Below, piece by piece: positions 1 through 5,382 of a stretch of 5,649 nucleotides of DNA (its first letter is position 1; every line of letters starts with the position of its first letter). Under the pieces are notes generated by a model. It saw only the letters and a list, made by a program, of their open reading frames with translations, was not told where the DNA came from and did not search any database. Made by a program: the position numbers and the translations under genes. The stretch is from Candidatus Omnitrophota bacterium. Its GTDB lineage: Bacteria; Omnitrophota; Gorgyraeia; Velamenicoccales; JABMQK01. The DNA lies in assembly GCA_028712915.1 (NCBI GenBank), contig JAQTPJ010000068.1, positions 1 to 5,649 of the forward strand, given 5' to 3'.

Positions 1-937
1 CATATGCAGCTTCTTTTGTCTTGTCTGCATCGGACCATTGAATATGGTTAGCATTATTGTGCCAGCCGATGATACGGTAATTGCCTGGCAAATTGAATAA
101 ATTCGGCTTAAAGGTAACTTGCCCGACATTAAACAAATTATCGCCTAACTTCTCCCAGTCGCTGTTTGCGTCGAATATACCATAGCCAAGTTCCATCCAT
201 TCTGTCACAGAATAAGCCATGCGCACACCTGCGGTATTATCGGGAAATTCTATTGTAGGCGAGCCACAGAAAATCCTGCCTAAGAATTGAGAAGTCTCAT
301 CGTTGGCTGCTTCGTTATTGTCAAAATACCCCGTAGGATCTAATTTTCCAACAGTCACAACTGCGTCACCTCCTGATAAATCCTGTTCATACCATAATTC
401 AGTAAGATGCGCGTTTTCGTCATCATCTGTATCGCGGTTGACATTACTATAAAGCGCAAGATCGTCCTCTATGCCGCTGCCTTTTCCTGCCTCAAGATGC
501 AAAAATGCCCTTGAGTTAGACTCTTCGAACTCCTTACCTATAGTAATATCTGCTGAATATGAACCGTCTGTCCGGTCATCTTTCCGTGTATTATCCCCGG
601 CATTGACGTTATTCGCCCCCTGGATAATCATAGTAGCGCCGACGCCTATATCAAGCCCCTGTAAAACCTGGTCTGGCGAGACCGGGCTACGGCTAAGCCT
701 ATCATCGATTTTAGATAATTTTGACTCATATCCAGCAATTTGCTGTTGTTGTTTCTGCACGAGCGAATTTTGAGACTGGATATAAGCATCCTGCTCGGCA
801 ACCTTCTTTTCCAGCACCTCCAGCCTTGCCTGGATTTGTTTTAAGGCATCTTCTGTGCCTATGTCGTCGGCAAAAACAACGCTGCTTAATGCCAACAAAA
901 CTACCATTACAAGCAAACATACGCTACTTAACTTCAT
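1..937 (-). CDS. OprB-like outer-membrane porin with N-terminal coiled coil (C-terminus cut by window edge)
   Basis: Reading from ATG 937 gives 312 codons with no stop before the left edge, so the C-terminus is missing. Residues 1-23 are a clear signal peptide (Lys2, hydrophobic core, cleavage after VFA-23). Residues about 28-82 are heptad-like and Gln-rich (LKQIQARLEVLEKKV, then QKQQQQI), so probably a coiled coil. From about residue 95 the sequence is that of a beta-barrel, with alternating polar and hydrophobic stretches. The segment VGKLDPTGYFDNNEAANDE (196-214), followed by QFLG and a PTIEFP stretch, resembles the carbohydrate-selective porin family OprB (PF04966), which forms outer-membrane diffusion channels. 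The start is supported by AAGGAG at 946-951, 8 nt upstream. The gene lies 67 bp downstream of nikR on the same strand and may be cotranscribed with it. The substrate is unknown: the family name implies sugars, whereas the neighbour suggests nickel. Porin identity is fairly sure, substrate not. Confidence 0.82.
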   Translation of the reverse strand, partial: MKLSSVCLLVMVVLLALSSVVFADDIGTEDALKQIQARLEVLEKKVAEQDAYIQSQNSLVQKQQQQIAGYESKLSKIDDRLSRSPVSPDQVLQGLDIGVGATMIIQGANNVNAGDNTRKDDRTDGSYSADITIGKEFEESNSRAFLHLEAGKGSGIEDDLALYSNVNRDTDDDENAHLTELWYEQDLSGGDAVVTVGKLDPTGYFDNNEAANDETSQFLGRIFCGSPTIEFPDNTAGVRMAYSVTEWMELGYGIFDANSDWEKLGDNLFNVGQVTFKPNLFNLPGNYRIIGWHNNANHIQWSDADKTKEAAY

Positions 938-945
938 TGCATATT

Positions 946-951
946 CTCCTT
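946..951 (-). promoter_or_regulatory. Ribosome binding site of the porin gene
   Basis: AAGGAG in the sense orientation lies 8 nt upstream of ATG 937 and fixes that start. An out-of-frame ATG at 940-942 lies between the two and is too close to the AAGGAG to be the preferred start. Confidence 0.8.
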
Positions 952-955
952 TCTT

Positions 956-982
956 GTATTACTAATATCATAATCGTGCTAC
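956..982. promoter_or_regulatory. Possible degenerate NikR operator upstream of the porin
   Basis: On the plus strand this reads GTATTAC (956-962), then 13 bp, then GTGCTAC (976-982). Against the perfect site upstream of nikR (GTGTTAC-N13-GTAACAC), the left arm matches 6 of 7 bases and the right arm 4 of 7, with exactly the same spacing. A TATGAT hexamer on the minus strand (967-972), at its centre, could be a -10 box for the porin, but no good -35 is seen at 17 bp (only TTTTTG). This may be a weak NikR site or chance in AT-rich DNA. The rest of this 67-bp gap holds only the porin ribosome binding site and a short A/T palindrome. Confidence 0.3.
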
Positions 983-1004
983 TGATGGGCAAAAATTTTT
1001 TCAG

Positions 1005-1421
1005 CTATTTTATCTGCCGCCCGGTTGTAGACATGCTTAATGTCCCGTGTTTTACGCCTTTTATTGACTTTAGGGTATCCGCCAGCTTTTTTACTTGTTT
1101 GGGCGAACCCTTGACAGCAATAATCTCCAGGCAATTATCGTGGTCTAAATGGACGTGCTGGGTAGAAATGATTATTCCCTGGAAATCGTGCTGCATATCA
1201 GTAATTTTATTCAGGATATCCCTGTGGTGGTGGTCGTATATAATTGTTATGGCTCCTGCGACTTCTTTTCCTTCCTGCCATTCCCTCTCGACCAGCTCGT
1301 GCCTTATCAAATCCCGGAAAGCCTCGGAACGGTTGGAATAATTCTTGCTTTCGATGAGCCGGTCAAACCTGGCCAATAGATCTTTGTCTAATGATACGCC
1401 AAACCTGAAAATCTCAGCCAT
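1005..1421 (-). CDS. nikR: NikR, nickel-responsive transcriptional regulator
   Basis: The 138-residue protein has the usual NikR length and two-domain layout. Residues about 3-45 form a ribbon-helix-helix DNA-binding domain (FRFGVSLDKDLLARFD, then SNRSEAFRDLIR). Residues about 53-133 form an ACT-like nickel-binding and tetramerisation domain. All four high-affinity Ni(II) ligands of the E. coli protein have equivalents: H78 (H76), H89 (H87), H91 (H89) and C97 (C95), the last three in QHVHLDHDNC. In the characterised family, the Ni-bound tetramer binds an inverted repeat and usually represses nickel uptake genes. The start is chosen because GGAG (1429-1432) lies 7 nt upstream and the N-terminus aligns with family starts. 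The gene has its own promoter with an overlapping inverted repeat, so negative autoregulation is likely. A porin follows on the same strand. No nickel transporter or nickel enzyme lies within the window. Confidence 0.95.
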   Translation of the reverse strand: MAEIFRFGVSLDKDLLARFDRLIESKNYSNRSEAFRDLIRHELVEREWQEGKEVAGAITIIYDHHHRDILNKITDMQHDFQGIIISTQHVHLDHDNCLEIIAVKGSPKQVKKLADTLKSIKGVKHGTLSMSTTGRQIK

Positions 1422-1428
1422 ATTTTAT

Positions 1429-1432
1429 CTCC
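1429..1432 (-). promoter_or_regulatory. Ribosome binding site of nikR
   Basis: GGAG in the sense direction, 7 nt before ATG 1421, supports that start. It lies one base away from the proximal arm of the operator (1434-1440), so bound NikR would sit over the leader DNA right up to the translation start region. Confidence 0.8.
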
Positions 1433-1433
1433 A

Positions 1434-1460
1434 GTGTTACTTTTATAAAGATAGTAACAC
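1434..1460. promoter_or_regulatory. NikR operator (nik box), perfect inverted repeat
   Basis: The plus strand reads GTGTTAC (1434-1440), 13 bp, GTAACAC (1454-1460). The 7-bp arms are perfectly complementary, and the next inner pair (T1441/A1453) also pairs, giving 8-bp arms. The total span of 27 bp is close to the 28 bp of the E. coli nik box (GTATGA-N16-TCATAC), and both start with GT and end with AC. It sits directly upstream of a canonical nikR. The distal arm overlaps the predicted -10 hexamer, and the proximal arm falls just after the predicted transcription start, a repressing position. Assignment to NikR is inferred from location, symmetry and spacing. Confidence 0.82.
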
Positions 1461-1478
1461 AATTTAAATTACTGTCAA
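1451..1478 (-). promoter_or_regulatory. Sigma70-type promoter of nikR
   Basis: In the sense direction a perfect -35 hexamer TTGACA (1473-1478) is separated by 16 bp from TACTAT (1451-1456), a good -10 box. Transcription would start near 1444. An A/T-only stretch at 1480-1496 directly upstream of the -35 could act as an UP element. The -10 shares bases with the GTAACAC arm of the inverted repeat, so a bound repressor would exclude RNA polymerase. The promoter also separates nikR transcriptionally from the pilus operon that ends at 1529. Confidence 0.75.
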
Positions 1479-1528
1479 GAATTTTAATTTAAAATTACGG
1501 GGACGGTCAATTATTGCTGGCGGGTTGA

Positions 1529-3691
1529 TTAAGGACGGAATGTATCGCGCGGCAGATCGATACCGCGAGTGATAATCTCATCGTAAAATTTGGGGACTAT
1601 GCCTGTTGCCCGGAATTCGCCGAGGACTTTATTGGTGGCTTTATCTATCCCGGTCTGTTTAAAAATAAATATATCGTTTAATTTAATGTGGGTCTCATCA
1701 GCCATGCCCACGACTTCGCTTATCTGGACGACTTTGCGTGTGCCGTCGGCAAGCCTGGCAGTATGGACGATCATATTCACTGCTGAGGCGATCATTTCGC
1801 GGATTGCCCTCAAAGGAAGCTCTACGCCGCTCATTAAAATCATTGAATCAAGCCTCACCAACACATCCTGTGTGGAGTTGGCGTGAACCGTAGTCATAGA
1901 GCCGTCGTGGCCTGTGTTCATCGCCTGCAGCATATCCAAAACTTCTCCGCCGCGGCACTCTCCCACGATAATCCTATCCGGGCGCATCCTCAAGGTATTC
2001 CTGAATAAATCCCTGGTGCTCACAGCGCCTTTTCCTTCGATATTCGGCGGCCGCGACTCCAACCTTACCCAGTGCTCCTGGCTAAGCCTTAGTTCAGCGG
2101 CATCCTCGATAGTAATTATACGTTCGTAATCAGGCACAAACTCCGAGAGGATATTCAAAAAAGTGGTTTTTCCGGAACCGGTTCCTCCGGAGACAATCAT
2201 ATTCCTTCTTGTAACAACGCACGCCTTCAGGAAATCCGACATGGGTTTACTAAGGGTGTCGAAACGAACCATTAAATCTTCAATCGTGTAGTGTTCCCTG
2301 GCAAATTTTCTTATTGTAAGCGTGGGCCCTCCTAATGCCAGCGGCGGGATTATGGCATTTACGCGCGAACCGTCGGGAAGCCTTGCATCAACCATAGGAA
2401 CGGATTCATCCAAACGCCTTCCTAAAGGAGCGATAATTCTTTCTATAATAATACGCACCTGCTCGTTGGAGATGAATTTTTTGTTAGTAGGCTCAATCCT
2501 GCCGTTACGCTCAACATAAACCTGGTCTTTATTATTAATTAAAATATCTGTGATCTCATTATCTTTTAAAAGGTCTTCTAAGGGGCCTAAGGCCAACGCC
2601 TCGTCGCAAACTTCCTTAACCAGTTTCTCCCTTACGTCAAAATCCGACAAAAACGCGCCTGTCTCGTCTGTCAACAAATTCGTAACGATTCTTTCCGCCT
2701 TGTCTCTTAATTCCTTGGCCTTCTGCGGATTAGTAATAATCTCTAAATCCAGGCGCTTAAGGTCGAGTTCCTCAATCAGGCGCTGATGGATGCGGCGCTT
2801 CAATTTGACAACTTCGTCATCCTCGCTGATGACATCGACTTTACGCAGCGATTCGGTCAGACCCATCGCGTCCCAGAATGTGCCTGCCGCCGGAAGCTTG
2901 CCTTTGCTGTGCGTGCGCAGCTGTTCTAACTCCTGGTGCTCAATATAAATATCTTTTCTATTTATTAATGTCTGGGATAATTTTTTTATGGCATGGCTTA
3001 CCCTGCTGTTGGGGCTATCCAAAACAACCGGCACGCCTCTATTTAAGGCAAGCCCGACAGCGCGGCCTTCGCTGGGCACAAACGACAAAATCTCATGCGG
3101 CAGGGCGAGATTAATCTCCTGCAAAGAAAGGGCGGATTTACTCTCTGCGCGGTTCAGCACCAGCTTTACCATTTTTAAAGGAAAACGAAGCGACTGCAAG
3201 ACATCCAAGCCCCAGCGCGTCTCATAAATTGAAATGATATCCGGCGTAACTACAAACATAATGAGGTTGGAGCAATTCAATGCCGCCAGCAGGCTATCCG
3301 TAAACGCCTTTCCACCGTCTACAATAATAAAATCGTACTGCTTGGAGAGCATATTCAAAATAGTATCTACCCGCTCAACAATAATATGAGACGCCTGGCT
3401 TGGCCTTATAGTAGCCGGGAGAAAATCTATCCCAGCGGAAGGGACAAGCGTAATATAACTTTTAATATTATTCAATTCTTTGATTTTATCTACTATCGCG
3501 GCTATATCATACATTGAATATTTAGCGGTTATATCAAGCATCCTGCACATATCTTGGGCTGCATGCAAATCGAAATCAATAAGGATGACTTTTTTTCCTT
3601 CCTGCGCTAAAGCAACAGCAAGGTTTACCGCCATAAAGGTTTTGCCTACGCCGCCTTTTGTGCTAAATATGGATATCTGATTCGCTCTCAT
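1529..3691 (-). CDS. cpaE-cpaF: Fused CpaE/TadZ-type MinD/ParA ATPase and CpaF/TadA pilus secretion ATPase
   Basis: This 720-residue protein combines two Tad pilus ATPases that are normally separate. Residues 1 to about 245 are a MinD/ParA-like domain: deviant Walker A KGGVGKT (12-18) with signature Lys12, D39 in VILIDFD, and Walker B YDFIIVDG (119-126). It starts directly at the ATPase fold and lacks the N-terminal receiver-like domain of classical CpaE/TadZ. A linker of about 45 residues leads to a full CpaF/TadA domain from about 290. This has an N-terminal helical region, Walker A GGTGSGKTT (502-510), Asp box ITIEDAAEL (526-534), Walker B RIIVGECRGGE (573-583) and His box GHDGSMTTVHAN (594-605). 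In the family, CpaE/TadZ helps localise the machine and the CpaF/TadA hexamer powers pilus assembly at the inner membrane. The gene begins 23 bp after the secretin stop, with no obvious Shine-Dalgarno. Both ATPase cores look intact. A separate CpaF could in principle start at internal Met276. Confidence 0.93.
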   Translation of the reverse strand: MRANQISIFSTKGGVGKTFMAVNLAVALAQEGKKVILIDFDLHAAQDMCRMLDITAKYSMYDIAAIVDKIKELNNIKSYITLVPSAGIDFLPATIRPSQASHIIVERVDTILNMLSKQYDFIIVDGGKAFTDSLLAALNCSNLIMFVVTPDIISIYETRWGLDVLQSLRFPLKMVKLVLNRAESKSALSLQEINLALPHEILSFVPSEGRAVGLALNRGVPVVLDSPNSRVSHAIKKLSQTLINRKDIYIEHQELEQLRTHSKGKLPAAGTFWDAMGLTESLRKVDVISEDDEVVKLKRRIHQRLIEELDLKRLDLEIITNPQKAKELRDKAERIVTNLLTDETGAFLSDFDVREKLVKEVCDEALALGPLEDLLKDNEITDILINNKDQVYVERNGRIEPTNKKFISNEQVRIIIERIIAPLGRRLDESVPMVDARLPDGSRVNAIIPPLALGGPTLTIRKFAREHYTIEDLMVRFDTLSKPMSDFLKACVVTRRNMIVSGGTGSGKTTFLNILSEFVPDYERIITIEDAAELRLSQEHWVRLESRPPNIEGKGAVSTRDLFRNTLRMRPDRIIVGECRGGEVLDMLQAMNTGHDGSMTTVHANSTQDVLVRLDSMILMSGVELPLRAIREMIASAVNMIVHTARLADGTRKVVQISEVVGMADETHIKLNDIFIFKQTGIDKATNKVLGEFRATGIVPKFYDEIITRGIDLPRDTFRP
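2822..2956 (-). other. cpaE-cpaF: Inter-domain linker of the fused CpaE-CpaF protein
   Basis: Codons about 246-290 join the two ATPase modules without any stop or frame change. The segment is charged and mostly polar, with a short LPAAGTFWDAMG stretch (266-277), and then enters the typical TadA/CpaF N-terminal helix (KLKRRIHQRLIEELDL, 296-311). An ATG at 2864-2866 (Met276) follows a weak GGGA, so independent internal initiation of the CpaF half cannot be excluded. Confidence 0.6.
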
Positions 3692-3714
3692 ATTTACGTT
3701 TGTCTTAAATAATA

Positions 3715-5382
3715 TTATTCTGTTTTTTCTGCTCTATATACTATCGGGATATCCAGCCATAGCTCTTTAAGTTTCACTTCCGACGGAAATGCTGGAAATG
3801 GAGAGAGTTTCTTGACCGCCCTGGCAGCGGCTTCATCCAATGTTTCGCTGCCGGAAGACTGCATAACCACTGCTCCCAGGAGTTCTCCCGTAGGCAATAA
3901 GTGGAGGCTCAATTTAACCGTACCTGAAACAACATCCCCTCTCAACCCTTGCGGATATTTTATATTAGAGTTTATTATATTCTGAATTAGCGTAGAGTAC
4001 CCGACAACCGGGTCGCTACCCGATAAAGGAGTCAGCCATGATTCATCTGTTCTTGTTAAGGCGCTCTCTATCGAAGAAACCGGGCTCTTGCTCTTTAATG
4101 CTGCTGTGCCTGCAGATGGCTGGCTAATCGCTTTACTCCTCAATATTGTAGGCGTCAAAGTAATAACCACCTCTGTATCCCTTTGCGCAAAATCCTTATG
4201 CCTAAAAAGCGCTCCCAATATAGGGATACTGCCAAATCCTGCGACGCTGTCCCTGTCATCTGTGCGTTTGTGCTTTATCAAACCAGCCAGGAATACCGTC
4301 TGGCCATCCATTACCGTCAATTCTGTCTCTGCGCTTCTTGTTGTAAACCCGGGGGTGGACGTCGTATCCGTTAAATCCAAAGCCTCAGAAGTATCTATCT
4401 CGCTTATCTCTGTATTCAAAGCGACCTGTATCTCCCCATTATCTTTCACAATGGGCTTAATAGTTAAAGTAATGCCGTATTCTTTAAGCTCTATATCGTA
4501 ATTGGTGGTAGTGGCTCCTGAAGTATCGGTAGTGCTGGTGGAGCTTGTGATAATAGGCCTTTCTCCGCCTACCAATAACTTTGCCTCCTTACCGCTTAAA
4601 CAGACAATCTTAGGCCTGGAAAGAGTTCTAGCCTTATTGTTTATCTTTAAGAAATTAAGTGTCGCGGAAAACCTGCCTGTGCGCCAATCCGACAGTATTT
4701 TTAATGTTTTTGTGGGGTTAAGGAGGTTATCAAATTGAAACCTGTCCGGCACAGTAGTGCCTTCGCTGAAAGCAATTGTCTTATTCCATTCGAACCCCAG
4801 CTCGTCTAAATCAACCTTGCCTATTTCCAACACCTCAACATCTATCTCTACGGAAGGGATATTATCCTCGAACTCGACGAGATTGACGATTTTATCTTTG
4901 ACCGAAGTCATCTTGCTCTCGAAAGCTTCTTGTTTTGACAAAGGAAGGTTCCCAATCACAAAAATCTTTCTTTCTTTATCTCCAATCCTTGTCTGCAGCG
5001 CGTCAAACCCCGCAGCATCCAATAGAATATCCACCCTTTCCTTTAATTTCGCCAGGTCTTCTTTGTATACTTTTACAGCGTATATCTTTTTGCCAAAATC
5101 ATCAACAATAGTCAGCGTAGTTTCTCCTTCTTCCAAGCCAGATAATAACAATTCTTTTCTGCTGGCGCTGGTTATATCTAAGATCGAAGGGTTGCCTATT
5201 TTGACTTGCTTAGGATTATTTACGCTTAAGACGCTGGTTTCTCCGATAATAACCACTACATCCGTAGAATCGTAATAATCCAGCATCTCTGCTCTGCCGC
5301 TAAAACAAATAAAACAAGAAACAATCAAGCAGATGATGGCTAAAATTAAAAATGCTTTTGTCTTATGCTTCATATTCTGCAT
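3715..5382 (-). CDS. cpaC: CpaC/RcpA outer-membrane secretin of the Tad pilus with C-terminal TonB-like domain
   Basis: The 555-residue protein forms the gated outer-membrane channel through which Flp pili exit. An export signal covers residues 1-31 (Lys-rich start, then FLILAIICLIVSCFICF). Cleavage could follow GRA-31, but IVSC (20-23) also fits a lipobox. Residues about 40-106 match the pilus-assembly secretin N-terminal domain (VVVIIGETSVLSV), and 109-172 look like a BON/N1-type periplasmic domain. The secretin core spans about 178-415: LSRPKIVCLSGKEAKLLVGGERPI (254-277, read in parts), EYGITLTIKP (301-310), and the signature GSIPILGALFR (384-394) before VVITLTPTIL. After a Ser/Ala-rich linker (416-460), residues 463-550 resemble a TonB C-terminal domain, an unusual addition. 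The start codon directly follows the CpaB stop, indicating tight cotranscription. GGGG lies about 9 nt upstream of ATG 5382. An alternative start at Met4 would change little. Confidence 0.93.
   Translation of the reverse strand: MQNMKHKTKAFLILAIICLIVSCFICFSGRAEMLDYYDSTDVVVIIGETSVLSVNNPKQVKIGNPSILDITSASRKELLLSGLEEGETTLTIVDDFGKKIYAVKVYKEDLAKLKERVDILLDAAGFDALQTRIGDKERKIFVIGNLPLSKQEAFESKMTSVKDKIVNLVEFEDNIPSVEIDVEVLEIGKVDLDELGFEWNKTIAFSEGTTVPDRFQFDNLLNPTKTLKILSDWRTGRFSATLNFLKINNKARTLSRPKIVCLSGKEAKLLVGGERPIITSSTSTTDTSGATTTNYDIELKEYGITLTIKPIVKDNGEIQVALNTEISEIDTSEALDLTDTTSTPGFTTRSAETELTVMDGQTVFLAGLIKHKRTDDRDSVAGFGSIPILGALFRHKDFAQRDTEVVITLTPTILRSKAISQPSAGTAALKSKSPVSSIESALTRTDESWLTPLSGSDPVVGYSTLIQNIINSNIKYPQGLRGDVVSGTVKLSLHLLPTGELLGAVVMQSSGSETLDEAAARAVKKLSPFPAFPSEVKLKELWLDIPIVYRAEKTE
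3733..3996 (-). other. cpaC: TonB C-terminal-like domain fused to the secretin
   Basis: Codons 463-550 read as a TonB_C-type fold. YP (476-477) is followed by GDVVSGTVKLSLHLLPTGEL (482-501), then VVMQSSGSETLDEAAARAVK (505-524), then a Pro/Phe-rich FPAFP (529-533) and the closing strand LDIPIVYR. The order (YP, G-x-V-x-hydrophobic strand, G-E-L turn, SSG-x-x-LD-x-A-A-x-A-V) is that of TonB/TolA-type C-terminal domains, which contact outer-membrane proteins from the periplasm. Such a domain is normally on an inner-membrane-anchored protein driven by ExbBD, not at the end of a secretin. Confidence 0.75.

Noticed and set aside
726..920. Minus-strand 64-codon frame overlapping the porin
   Set aside because: It is an alternative frame inside the porin coding sequence, which has a signal peptide, ribosome site and family motifs in its own frame.
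989..1003. A/T palindrome (AAAAATTTTT-like) after nikR as an intrinsic terminator
   Set aside because: There is no GC-rich stem, and the T run is part of the palindrome itself, so it is unlikely to terminate transcription.
721..1341. Plus-strand open frame of 206 codons
   Set aside because: It lies antisense across the porin start, the gap and most of nikR. Its product is Cys/Ser-rich with no recognisable domain, while the opposite strand carries clear, family-matching genes.
1480..1496. AT-only near-palindrome as a second regulator site or hairpin
   Set aside because: The symmetry is imperfect and made only of A/T. Its position directly upstream of the -35 box is better explained as an UP-like element.
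2822..2956. Frameshift or assembly artefact joining cpaE and cpaF
   Set aside because: The frame stays open with sensible protein sequence on both sides and no homopolymer at the junction. An artefact cannot be fully ruled out without reads, so it is kept only as a caveat.
4088..4501. Plus-strand open frame of 137 codons
   Set aside because: Antisense to the secretin core, with no ribosome site or domain evidence.
4757..5275. Plus-strand open frame of 172 codons
   Set aside because: It is fully antisense to the N-terminal half of the secretin and its Ser-rich composition is that of a frame shadow.
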